Source: Rhizophagus sp. LPA8_4_AMF (taxonomy: Eukaryota; Glomeromycota; Glomeromycetes; Glomerales; Glomeraceae). Taken from it: a DNA stretch of 31,955 nt. Numbering within the stretch: position 1 is the first letter of the stretch; the number at the start of each line of letters is the position of its first letter. The stretch lies in NCBI GenBank assembly GCA_021464525.1, contig JADRCO010000516.1, positions 1 through 31,955 of the forward strand, in the 5' to 3' direction. The position numbers and the translations under genes are program-made. Below the pieces are notes generated by a model. The model did not search any database. It was not told where the DNA came from and was given only the letters and a program-made list of their open reading frames with translations. This document shows positions 9,077 through 20,202 of this stretch, piece by piece.

Positions 9077-11475
9077 TTATAAATTGAAAATCGAATCAGC
9101 TGATGGTTTTTTTAAAACTCTTCTAAGCCAACCTCGTTCCTATTAATTAAATAAATTAAATAGTCATTAATAATGTTAACATGTAATCTAAGAAATTGAA
9201 AATATACATATATATCTTACCAATTCTTTTTCAATTTCCTCAATCTTAGACGATACATCACTAATTCCATTATTTTTTTGATACAACTTATACCATTTTA
9301 AGGCTTTTTTCAAACTTTTTTGAGTACCTTTACCAGAATTAAAACACCTACCTAGTTCATATTGAGATGGTATAAATCCATTTTTAGCAGCTATTTTATA
9401 TAATTCAAATGCTTTAATGCTATCCTGTTGTGTACCATAACCATATTCATAACAGGTTGCAAGAAAATCCACAGCTATATTTAATCCTTTATTAGCAGCA
9501 AATTTATAATATCTAAACGCATTTTCATTACTTTCTGTAACGCCATTTCCACTATAATAGCAATGTCCAACTTCATAATGACCACACATATCATTTTTTT
9601 GATTTGCTTTCATAAACCATTGGAAAGCTATTATGTCATTTCTATCAATTCCAAACCCTTTTCTATAAAACTTTCCAATTATCACTTCATAATGCTGTGT
9701 ATTTGAATTTTCAATAAGATAATCAAAAATTTTTCGTGCTTTTGACTTATATTTTTCTAAAACTTCGTCAAAATCAAAATTATTTGTCCATCCAACTTTA
9801 TTATATTCTAAATAAATTTGAATAATTTCATTTAAAATATTACTTAATAATTTACTTTCATCTTCAATATTATTAAAAACTAATGGTAATGGTTTACCTA
9901 TAATAATAATGTAATATTAATAATAATGTCTTAATAGACTTCGATAATGTAAGAAAATATACTTACTGATCTTATATTCACGTAATGGTGATGATGCTGA
10001 TCGATCATGCTTTTCATCTTTCTTTGAATCTTCAGTAATCTTTATAATTGGAATATTTGTATTCATTGAATCATTTGCAATAATCGGATCATTTGCAATA
10101 ATTGAATCATTTGTAATAATTGAATCATTTGCAACCTTTGAATCATCTGAAATTATTGAATCATTTGTAATCTTTGAATAATCTGTAATCATTGGATCAT
10201 TTGTAATCTTTGAATTATATGTAATCTTTGAATTATTTGTAATCTTTGTATTATTTGTAATCTTTGAATTATTTGGAATCTTTGAAATATTAGGATCGTT
10301 TGTAATCTTTAGATCATTTGTTATCATAATATTTAGATCCTCGGTAATATTCGGATCTTCTTTAATCTTTGAATCTGCAATTTTTGAATCTTCTATAATC
10401 TTTGATAAAATTTTTTCCAATGTATTAACTATTTCATCACTAGTTGGTCTTATATTTGGGTCAACATACCAACATTTTTGATAAAGATTTACATATTCAA
10501 GAGGTGTACCACTTATTGGTTCTTCCCTAAGACCATTTGAAACTTTATAAATTAAAGAATAATATGGAATTGTTAAGAAGGGAGGATATCCACTTGATAT
10601 CTCCCATAAAAGAACGCCTAAACTGTAGATATCCGACTTCTTATTTCTTACATAATTTGAACCAGTAAAGAATTGTGGTTCAACATATGAAGTTGATGTA
10701 ATTTCAACAGTTAATTGTTTCGATAAACCGAGATCTGCAATCATTAATCTATTTTTGTGAATTAATATATTTTTTGCATGCTATATATAATAATGTAAGT
10801 AATGAATTAATTACGTAGAAAATTAAAAATTTAAAGAATAGGGAATAATAATAAAACAATTTTATTCTTACCAAATCTCTATGAACAATATTCCTAGAAT
10901 GTAAGCACCTCAATCCACGTGCAATATCCAAAGCCATGTTAATTTTATCGGTCCATTGAAATAATTTAAAATTCTTTTTTAAATATTCTCTTAAATTTCC
11001 CTGGTTAGCGTATTGTAGTACCATCATATAATCATTTGATGATGGTTCTATAATATAAATAATAAATGAATATTATTAATTTCATTAAATATTTTTTATT
11101 AAAAATCATAATATTAACCTCTTGTAATTCCAAAAAATGTATTTATACATGGATGAAAATTAACTTTCATTAAATTATTTAACTAGATATAATTAAATTA
11201 AAAATTAATCATATTAACTTGAATAATAACGACAAATATGTAATTATATAAAATACCTCCAAAAGTAACTTGTTCATATTATCTTCATTAATTGTAGGAT
11301 TATTTATAAGAATCTTTAATGCTAATTTAGCTCTACCGTATACCCAATCAGCTCTTTTTACGCCAGATTCTTTATCAATCATTCTCATGTTACTAAGATC
11401 ATTATAATCTAAATAACTTAGTTCACCTTCTTTTATCTTCTTACCAATCCATTCGTTTAATGACACTGACACCAT
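9077..11475 (-). CDS. Protein kinase with Sel1 repeats (about 670 aa, six exons)
   Basis: Exons in coding order: 11475-11257, 11182-11119, 11047-10872, 10780-9967, 9897-9221 and 9139-9077; all phases fit and all introns are GT-AG (69-91 bases). The kinase domain spans about residues 25-280. It has LALK (putative ATP-binding Lys54), HRDLHAKNIL with catalytic Asp (about 150-159), ADLG at 168-171 in place of DFG, SDIYSLGVLLWEI, and a final RPTSDEI. The expected glycine-rich loop is degraded (MIDKESGVKRADW, a single Gly). A linker at about 282-410 is a tandem of six-residue units like ITNDSK. Four Sel1/TPR-like repeats follow (about 495-630; YEVGHCYYSGNGV, YELGRCFNSGKGT). The last exon (ERGWLRRVLKKPS) is supported by a GTAAGA donor; without splicing the protein ends at 9188. 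Kinase-Sel1 proteins are expanded in Rhizophagus. The substrate is unknown, and activity may be weak. Confidence 0.88.
10050..10400 (-). repeat. 18-bp coding minisatellite in the kinase linker
   Basis: Units near AATCTTTGAATCATTTGT repeat with an 18-base period, encoding six-residue units of the form ITN-D/N-S/P-K/I on the minus strand. The units vary by substitution but keep the frame, so unit number could differ among strains without breaking the gene. Confidence 0.8.
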
Positions 11476-11985
11476 ATTGATTAAGTTACGGTTATATAAA
11501 AAAGAATTTTTTAAGATAATTTGTGATTAAAGAATTTTGAACGTAAGTTATATACGATATGTAAGTTGCGCCAATCTTATCTCACTTCGCATCTTTTTCT
11601 TAATTAAAAATGCATTAGATTTAGTAAGATCTGTGTAATATTTATGATTTTCGTTTAATAAATATATCTAATTAAAGATCTGCGATTATTAATTCTGTTT
11701 GAGGATCCTAAATAAATTTTACCATTCTAAAAGAGAATTTAATAAAGTAAAATAGACTTTCAAGTTGAAAGTTATTTTTTTCACATTGATATTAACACAT
11801 GATTCCGTTACTTTATGATCTGTGTTTGTTTTTACTAAATTTTTTTAAAATCTGTTACTGACTTTATTGTGAACTTATTAAATCAAATGATCAACGCGAT
11901 CATTTCTTATCATGAAACCCTGTAAATGACAGTTTATTATATTCTAATATGTAACAGGTAATTGATTTTCATCTCCTATTGTTCC
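11476..11985. other. Upstream region of the kinase gene
   Basis: AT-rich and without coding frames. It contains the presumed promoter of the minus-strand kinase gene, but no definite motif could be assigned. Confidence 0.35.
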
Positions 11986-11989
11986 CGAT

Positions 11990-12160
11990 ATCATTTCACC
12001 GACAATCATTTTACCAACCGAACTATACCATTTTTTTAATTCAGTAATTTACTAATAAATATGAGTCAAAAAACTAGAAAAAATAATTTAAATTTTCTTT
12101 AAAATAGTTTTTGCACTAGCAAAATGAACTGTCGGTTAAATGACTGTCAATAAAACGTTT
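11990..12160. mobile_element. Small inverted-repeat element with TCATTT-ACCGACA arms
   Basis: The left arm TCATTTCACCGACAATCATTTT (11991-12012) matches the reverse complement of 12121-12143 (GTCATTTAACCGACAGTTCATTTT) with few changes. The arms flank an AT-rich core. The style (short CATTT-ACCGA units facing each other) resembles the GCCGAA elements at 6688 and 27890 but the words differ. No target duplication was seen. Confidence 0.4.
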
Positions 12161-12179
12161 ATTTATCGGATGTTTTTGA

Positions 12180-12630
12180 TGAAGAATTATAATTAATCCT
12201 AATCTATATAAATTGAAAATCCTGATACTCTCAAATGGCGACACTAACTTTTATAAATCAATAACTTAATGACATATCTTTTTGCCAGTAAAAGGGGGAG
12301 GGGATAAAAAATATTAGTTATGTATATAAATAACACGTTAATTGTTTAAAAATTAAACTTTTATAAAAATTAGGGCATGATCTTAGTGGGGGAGCAGGGA
12401 GAGCTGAATAATGACCTAAATGACCTTAAATAGCTTAATTATTTGAATGGCCAAATGACTTAGGGAATGCATGACCGAAATTCTCTCATTTTAGATTTTT
12501 TAATTTAGGCAGGTGATAGTCGCCATACTCGTGTCTCGTAGACGTCGATCCTCAGATGATTGTCATGTGCCACTACATATTTTATCTTTTTTTATTACAT
12601 ATCGGTTAAAATTTCACTTTAATTTTTTTA
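12180..12630. other. Gene-free stretch upstream of the Rab prenyltransferase gene
   Basis: No coding frame or repeat of note was found. It should contain the promoter and 5' UTR of the following gene. Confidence 0.35.
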
Positions 12631-12633
12631 CAA

Positions 12634-14363
12634 ATGGTATGAATCTAGAATTTTTTTTAAAAAGAACGATAAAAATATACTAGACGATATACATATACAT
12701 TTTTTTTACAATTAGCATGGTCGTAAGCGAGTAAAACCATCGGCTGAAGTAGAAAAACTTCGTAAAGAAAAAGAAGTAACTAAAATAAAAGAATATAGGA
12801 ATTTAGTTGAGTCGTATTTTCAAAAAGTAAATCATCTCTTAACGTTCTTTTATATGTTTATATATTTATCAATTTAATTAATTTATTAATGTACTTGATT
12901 TACTTGATTTATTATTAATTATCATAATTATTATTAGAAAGATAAAAAAGAATTTGATAATGATGCACTTGCTTTAACTACAAAAATATTATCACAAAAC
13001 CCTGATTTTTATTCAATATGGAACTTTAGAAGATTAATTTTATTAAATGGGATTTTAAAAGAATGGTATTTTCTATTAAATTCATTATTCAATTTTAATT
13101 TACCAAAATAATTAAATGTTTTAAATTTCATTTAAATTAGTTCAGAAGAAGATAAACAACAAACTTTATCAACCGAGTTGGATTTTCTTCAAGAACTTTT
13201 TCAGTTAAATCCGAAATCTTATTGGATTTTTAATCATAGAAGATGGTGTTTAGAAACTATGCAGAATCCAGATTGGAATAAAGAATTGCAACTTGTCGGA
13301 AAATTTTTGGAATTGGATGCTAGAAATTGTAAGTATATTTCAATTTATAATAATAATATTCTTTTTATTAATTTTAACTATTTATTTATCAAAACGGTTA
13401 AAAGTTCACGCTTGGCATTACCGACGTTATGTGACATCAAAACTTTCTTGCACAACTGAAACTTCACTCATTCAAATTGAGTTTGATTTTACAACTACAA
13501 AGATTAATCAAAATTTCTCTAATTATTCGGCTTGGCATCAACGAAGTAAACTATTACCACTTTTAATAAAAGAGAAAAATTTGGATGAACAAGAGAAAAA
13601 AAAATTAATTGATAAGGGTAAAAATAATGATCACATTCTTTAAAAGCTTTCAATTTTTTTTTTTTTAAAAAAAAAAAAATAACATTACATTTTTTTTTAT
13701 GGTTATTTATAGAATTTGAATTGGTAAAAGCGGCATTTTATACTGATCCAGATGATCAAAGTGCATGGCTATATCATTGGTGGTTGGTTGCTCAAGGTAT
13801 GAAAAATTCGGCATTAATATTTACTTTAATCCCATTTTAAACTTTTTATTTATTTTTAGGTTCTACTATATCTACTTCACAAATGAATGAAGAATCAAAA
13901 GAATCGTCAAATTCATTAAATCAGGATTTATCGATAATTACATCAGAAAGAATTGAACTTTTGCAACGTGAAATTAACGTGGTTAGAGAATTATTGGAAT
14001 TAGAACCAGATAGCAAATGTTTGTATAAGTTTAAAATTGAAAGGCATATATTTATATACTATACATTGATTTATATTTAAAAAATATATTTTTATTTTAT
14101 TCTATTAGATTGTTTACAAACTTTAGCAAATCTTTTAAGCGAGTTAAAAACAAACGTGAAAGAGGATTCAAAGAAGATTGATGATGAAGTTATTACAATT
14201 TGTGATCGTTTAATTAAGATTGATAAATTCAGAACGAAAAGATATGAAGATTTACGTAAGTTCTAATCTTTTTAAATTATTGAAAATTTTAATAATTAAA
14301 TTTTAATTAATGTTATCAATTATACCATTAGGCTCAAAGTTTATTTCGAATCAACAAGGATAA
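12634..14363 (+). CDS. BET4: Rab geranylgeranyltransferase (type II) alpha subunit
   Basis: This subunit pairs with the beta subunit (Bet2) and attaches geranylgeranyl groups to C-terminal cysteines of Rab GTPases presented by Rab escort protein. Nine exons fit in phase: 12634-12636, 12716-12826, 12938-13065, 13141-13328, 13405-13617, 13713-13796, 13860-14018, 14109-14255 and 14332-14363, giving about 355 residues (yeast Bet4 has 327). The first coding exon is only the ATG, placed at ATG|GTATGA, because the conserved N-terminus MHGRKR begins in exon 2. Prenyltransferase alpha repeats are visible: NPDFYSIWNFRR, NPKSYWIFNHRRW, DARNFHAWHYRRYV, NYSAWHQRSKLL and DPDDQSAWLYHWWL. The C-terminal helices carry ICDRLIKIDKFRTKRYEDL. 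The donor after exon 7 (GTTTGT) is weak but is the only one that keeps the family frame (KYCLQTLANLL). Confidence 0.9.
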
Positions 14364-16080
14364 CATCCATCATTATTACTTTTAATTCAATATTCCTACG
14401 TCATCAAATTTTTGTATATTTCTATCACTTATTTATATCAATAAATTATTTGCTAATTTAATCAAAAAAAGAATTTATCTCTAACAATCCATTGATAGAA
14501 AATTTAAAATTGGGAGAGAGATAGGAATTTTGGAAATTAGTGAACTATACTGTTAATAGAGAAAATTCATTTTTTTGTTTATTATGATCGTGGTGTGGTC
14601 CCAATTAAGAAATCACGAGATTCCAGATTACTTCCTTTTTCAAAACCATAAAAACTTAATTTTCAACTTAATTGATTTTTATTTATCGTTATTTTTGAGA
14701 AGTCTATGGGGAACAATCAATCAAATTGACACCATAGTAATCCGGAATTTCTCAGTATGATCCGATTCATAGGCGAATTGGTAATTAACGTTGATCAGGA
14801 CTCAGGAGACAGATCTAATTAAATGAAGCCGATTTCAGCAAATACAAGATAGAATTTCCTATAAAAAATTTTTCTATAAATGCTGATACAAATTCTCACA
14901 AATTTGATTGATAAAGATCTTTCCTCTTTTGTTTCGGCAGGAAAGTCTGAAGTATTAAGAGACGATAATCTTTTTGATTTGATTATAGTGTAGGATCAGT
15001 TTAAAGTTGCAAACTAAGACCTGAGTATTAATGACATACTTGAGACTTTGGAAATCCTAATTGAAGCATTATCGCTACGACGTTTAGATAATTATAAAAA
15101 AGTAAGTTGAATAAGTTTGGTCGAAATTCAAGCCGCTTGAATTATAACGTCTAAATTTAATCATGATTCGTTCCTAAGCGATGATAATCCATCAAATTTT
15201 TTGCTACAAAGTAATGCGCACTTTTATACATAAACAATAATAAAATATACCGTTACTTCTCTGCTATATAAAATAAAAAATGTATAACAGCTGCTTTTTG
15301 AAGTTCGAACAAATCTACGGAAGAAAGCATATATCAGCTCTTGATGTTCTGAAAAAAATCATGCCACTGAGTGATAATGTTCAAGGATTGGAAATTTCAA
15401 AAATTTAGCGTTGGTTATGAAGAATGTTTTTACCAAATAATTAATTACATTCATAAAACGGGAAATAAAATATTAAATAATTACATGAAGCATTAAAAAT
15501 TTAGATAAATTATAAATGATTTATTAATTAAAATAAATTTTAACATGAAATTCTGACAATTATAAAAAATATATCATGGAATTTTATATACAGTAAGTAC
15601 TGTGCATACGTTCGTACTTATTACATGAGGGAGAATGAACACTGTAAAAATTAACGATTTTTGAAACAATAGCGAAATATCGAATTGATTGGACGAAAGG
15701 ATCTAGATCAAATGAATTAGTAGTTTAATATATTAATCAATAAGCCATATAAGGTAATTAAGGTATCATTGTATTAGTATTTGTACATTTGGTGAACTCT
15801 CAATATGCACTATCATGTACATTCTCACATTCCCACTTAATTTACTATCATAAAAACATATTCTCTCTATGGATAGAGTTCACTTTATACTTTATCATAA
15901 CTACAGCAAATAAAAAATCATAAAAATTTAATTAATTTTTTATTAAAACTTTCTAATTTTTTTCTAAATAATGTCCATTAAAGAATTTAAAAGAAATTAT
16001 AATAACCAAATTTTATTTACTAATAGGAATAACTATTCAACTATCTAATAATGTTTTTAAAATTTGTAAAATCAATTTAT
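14364..16080. other. Long gene-free AT-rich region
   Basis: No gene could be supported. A short coding-like run (LETLEILIEALSLRRLDNYK, about 15041-15103, plus) ends at a GTAAGT and may be a relic exon. A 9-bp inverted repeat GTGAACTCT...AGAGTTCAC lies at about 15792 and 15874. The short frame at 14575-14760 has no ATG (its first codon is TTT or TTG-like) and no recognisable domain. Confidence 0.4.
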
Positions 16081-16084
16081 TATC

Positions 16085-17605
16085 TTAACCATCCGTAAGG
16101 TGAGTACGTTGATGCGTTTTTAAACTATCTAAACGGCCAAATCTTTTTTCACAACCAGGATCCTCACAAGCGTAGGGCTTCTCGCCAGTATGTCCACGTG
16201 CATGTCTCTTTAAATCACCAGAACGCATAAATTTCTTGCCACAACCCAATTCACTACATACAAAGCGTTTTTCTCCATTATGAACAAGTTGGTGAGAACG
16301 AAGATTGCTTGTTTTACTGAACCTCTTATTACATCCAGGCTCATCGCAAACTTTTTCTTTATCAGCATGAGTACGCTTATGTGACTTTAATATATCCAAA
16401 CGTCCAAATTTCATATTACATCCTGGATTATCACATTGATAAGGTCTTTCCCCAGTATGACCACGTTGATGTCTTTTCAAATCTCCAGAACGTAAGAACT
16501 TTTTATCACAACCAGCTTCGGTACATGCAAATGGTTTTTCTTCTGCATTAATGAATTGATGTATTTTCAAATTCGATACTAGTTTATTATTTGATGCCTT
16601 ATTATCAACGGTTTCAGAAGCGGATGCTTCTTTCGCCACATGAATTCGTTGATGTGTTTTTAAAGAATCCATCCTTCCGAATTTTTTGTTACAATCGGGA
16701 TAATTACACGCATAAGGACTATCTCCAGTATGAGAACGTTTATGTCTTTTCAAATCTCCTGAATACATAAATTTCTTATTGCAACCAGGTTCTTGGCAAA
16801 TATAACGACGTTCTCCTGTATGTGTACGTTGATGTTGTCGTAAGTTACCCGATTTACTGAATTTTTTATCGCATCCCAAAAAATTACATGCATAGGGTTT
16901 TTCACCCGTATGAGTTCGTTTGTGCTCTTTTAAAGTATCTAATCGAGAAAATTCTCGGCCACATTCTTCGCATGCATATGGTTTATGACCAGTATGAATA
17001 CGTTGATGTCTCTTTAAATCACCTGTTTGAGTAAATCTTTTCTTACAAGATGGTTCAGAGCAAACATACGAATTGTTTTCATAATTTATGAAACTACGCT
17101 TGCGATTTGAATTGTTAAAGTCATGAGAACGTTGAACAGTTTGAACTTTCGTGTCATTTGATTCTGAAGAAGTACAAATGGATGAGATATCTAATGGAGA
17201 TTTCTTGAACAATGGCAAATTTATATTTGTGTCATTTGTGCTTTTTTCATTAATAGGACTACTCGAATTAACCGAAGTGGTCGTATTTATTTCATTATTT
17301 TGAGGCGACGATTCATCATCAATTTCGTTTTCTGCGGAACTGTGTTGAAGCATATCTTGTTCTATTTCATCTGAATCCGATTCGTTACGAGAATTTAGTG
17401 TCACTTCTGTAAGAGTATTTTCTACTGAAGTCTCACTATCCACGTCACTCATACTATTAAAACTATCTAATTATTTTGAAAGAAACACGGAATTAATCCA
17501 ATTATCTTTTCTTTTTTGTTTTAAGGAATAATTTTATATTTTACCTGTTGATGAATTACCGGGTATAACGTCCGAAACTACCGGATTATATTTAAAAAAA
17601 TTCAT
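16085..17605 (-). CDS. Ten-finger C2H2 zinc-finger protein (about 480 aa, two exons)
   Basis: Probably a nuclear DNA-binding regulator. Exon 1 is 17605-17545 (MNFFKYNPVVSDVIPGNSST). A GT-AG intron (17544-17467) joins it in phase to 17466-16085, adding D-SFNS before the internal MSDVDSE at 17452. The N-terminal 120 residues are acidic and Ser-rich, possibly an activation region, followed by a basic NRKRSF patch. Ten fingers of the C-x2/4-C-x12-H-x3-H type with TGEKPYAC-like linkers follow. An eleventh, degenerate finger (LVSNLKIHQFINAEEKPF) between fingers 5 and 6 has lost its cysteines. The helices cycle strictly in threes (SGDLKR, RLDxLK, S-NLR). The CX4C spacing and linkers recall TFIIIA-like and fungal Zap1-like fingers, but no specific orthologue can be claimed. 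A CACGTGCG motif at 17719-17726 lies about 115 bases upstream of the start. Confidence 0.88.
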
Positions 17606-17739
17606 TGTCACAAATAAAAGGAAATAATAAAATAAAGTTATTTAATGCTAAAATTTTTATAGAAAAAAACGAAAATTTTTTTTTCCCAAAGCCTTTTATA
17701 TTCATTATTTTTGATCATCACGTGCGAATTTGCCGTCCC

Positions 17740-17890
17740 AGCCATATACAAATTTGATAAGCCGGGCTCACTTCGGCTATACGAAATCCGAACCCGAGTT
17801 TTTTTTACGCCCTAAACCGTACCAAATTAAAGTTAGCTTGAGGCTTTGCCGCGGCTTAGCTGGCAAATCATTTTACAAATTAAGTTAGTC
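17740..17890. repeat. GC-richer possible inverted-repeat remnant
   Basis: AAATTTGATAAGCCGGGCT on the left resembles the reverse complement of the right part (GCCGCGGCTTAGCTGGCAAAT), with CACTTCGGCT between them. The region stands out by composition between the two divergent genes. The match is imperfect. Confidence 0.3.
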
Positions 17891-18310
17891 TCTGCTAGTC
17901 ATGAATATAAATAACTTTGATTAAATGCAAGATTCCTTCTTAATATAAAAAGCCAACACAGCCCATTTAGATTTAAGGAATTTAAGCCGCAATAAAATTA
18001 CCATTTTATATAATGAGTTACATTTTGTTTAATAATGGAAATAACCATTTTTTTTTTTATGATGTAATAATCAAATTATGTCACTAAAATTCCTTTTTAA
18101 AATAATCGAGATTCGATCAACCCTTTTGATCTTGAAATTAAAGGAATTTGTGACGTTCTTCATATCTAATTTAACCAAAAATGGAAATTATGCGGAATGC
18201 ATTTATTTTAGTACCCGGAAATTTTTTATAAATCAGGATTTTCTTGATTTTAAACCTTTCTTTTTTCTAAATCATTTTATTTATTTGATCATCTTGTTTA
18301 ATACTTTTTA
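17890..18310. other. Upstream region of the MRG gene
   Basis: Gene-free. A short frame beginning at 18078 shows no domain and overlaps the expected 5' UTR of the MRG gene that starts at 18316. Confidence 0.35.
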
Positions 18311-18315
18311 AGAAT

Positions 18316-19715
18316 ATGGCACAGAATAAAGAATTTCATTATCAGCAAGGTGAAAGAATTCTTTGCTATCATGGACCTATGATTTATGAAGCAAAGGTAA
18401 TGTATATACGGATAAAAATTATAATAATTATTATTCAATTATGATAAATGAAAAAAAAATAATTTTCTTTTAGATTTTAGAAGCGGATAATAAACATCCA
18501 AAAACAAGTTTAACGGGTCCACATTATCTAATACATTACAAAGGATGGAAAAATACGTGAGAATTCATTAAATTTTTTTTCTTTCGAAAATAAAAAAAAC
18601 TATATTCATAATTTTCATGTTTTTATGTAGGTGGGATGAATGGGTTTCAGAGAGTCGAGTGTTAAAATTTAATGACACGAATTTGGCTAAACAAAAAAAT
18701 CTCGAAGAATCTTTAAGTAAAAAAGGAAGGTCGACTGTTAAAAAACCTGTTCAAGAAACTACAGCTGAAAAAGGGAAGAAAAGAAGGAGAGATACCTTAA
18801 CGGACAAAGTAACTAGAATTTACATTATTATTTACGTTGATATTGATTGAAAAAAAATTTTGAGTTCTCTTCTTTCCTTTTATTTAGGATGAAAGTGTCA
18901 AAAAACCAAAGATTAACATTCCTGTCCCCGATCCACTTCGAGCAATTCTAGTTCAAGATTGGGAAAATATTGATAAATCATCATTGGTAGTTAAATTTAT
19001 TTATACCCTAATATAATCTATTTAATATTTATAATGTGCTTGTTTATTCAGGTCGTGCCTTTGCCAAGAAAACCTTCTGTGAAGGACATTATAAGTCAAT
19101 ATAGGACATATCGAAATAAGAAAGGAGGACAAGAATCGTAAGTACAAAATAAAAAAAAACATTATAATTACTGTTCTAAAAAATTTAATTTTTTTTTACG
19201 TTATTATAGCGATGGGATTGCAAATGAAGTCATTGATGGAGTACATTTTTATTTTAACAAATGTTTGAGATCCCGTTTATTGTATACGTCAGAAAGACAA
19301 CAATATAAGGGAATACGTAGCAAATTTGAACAATTGGATAACTCCCAAATATATGGAGCAGAGCATTTATTAAGATTGTTTGGTGTGTAAACTAAATTAA
19401 TGAAGTTGTTTGTGTGGTTGCTTGAGTTGCTGAAATTAAATGATTCTAATTATTTATATAATTTATTTAGTATCTTTTCCACAATTGATCTCAAACATGA
19501 ATCTTGCAGAAGATACATTAGACACCTTGAAATATCACTTGTCAGATTTCCTAAAGTAAGACTTTTTATATTCATCTCAATTATTAGGAATAGAGTAACT
19601 ATTTTATATATTTAATAAAATTAAATTAATTTTATTTTTATGCGACGAATATAGCTTTTTAAATGATCATAGGAAAGAATATTTTATTGATGAATACCAA
19701 AAATTCAAAGATTAA
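18316..19715 (+). CDS. EAF3: Chromodomain-MRG protein of the Eaf3/MRG15 family
   Basis: In fungi this family serves in the NuA4 histone acetyltransferase and the Rpd3S deacetylase, where the chromodomain reads methylated H3K36. Eight exons fit in phase: 18316-18396, 18474-18556, 18631-18808, 18888-18986, 19052-19137, 19210-19382, 19471-19555 and 19655-19715 (about 281 residues). The N-terminal chromo barrel has ERILCYHGPMIYEAKILEA, HYLIHYKGWKNTWDEWV and ESRVLKFN. A Lys-rich linker (GKKRRRDTLTDK) follows. The MRG domain runs from IPVPDPLRAILVQDW through QLIYT-like helices (FYFNKCLRSRLLYTSERQQY) to YHLSDFLNFLNDHRKEYF. Reading through the last intron gives an earlier stop (LKVSD... AAG TAA); the spliced end matches the family better. 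It is divergent from no close neighbour and shares no operon-like context. Confidence 0.92.
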
Positions 19716-19719
19716 ATGA

Positions 19720-20195
19720 TACTATATCAAGATATTTCGGTATCATTCAATAACTAAAGACCGCTAAATTTAAATTTTAAATAAGAAATAGTATTTACAA
19801 ATACATTCCGGATGTTCTATTTTAAATATTCCTAGAAATCTATTACCTTGGAAGGCATTTTAATAGACAATCAATATCAATTGAATCATTTATTTATTTG
19901 ATGGGAAAACAATATTTAATGATTTATTTAAAAATACTTTTTTTGAAAGACAATGTATTTATATAATTAGACTAATATTTACAATATAGTTGGATTTTCA
20001 ATTATACAAATGCGATTTTTTATTAAATAAATAAAGCTTCCCTCATTCAATATAATCTATTTAATTTTGGTTTTTATTATTTTACAAAAAAAAAACAACC
20101 ATTATTTTTTTCAAATACTAAATATAAACAAATAAAACAAACAGTAAATTACAATAATTCGAAATAAATAACTTGATCTTCACACACGCACTCCA
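19720..20195. other. Convergent 3' intergenic region
   Basis: AT-rich spacer between the 3' ends of the plus-strand MRG gene and the minus-strand PLC-like gene. Poly-A/T runs and AATAAA-like words (for example near 20030) could serve for 3' processing. No other feature was seen. Confidence 0.35.
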
Positions 20196-20202
20196 AAAAT
20201 TA

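Noticed and set aside
12541..12575. GC-richer stretch examined as a possible tRNA or other RNA gene
   Set aside because: No cloverleaf with A and B box sequences could be formed; no tRNA was found in the window.
14575..14760. 61-codon plus-strand frame after the Rab prenyltransferase gene
   Set aside because: No ATG at its start, hydrophobic by AT-rich composition, no family resemblance.
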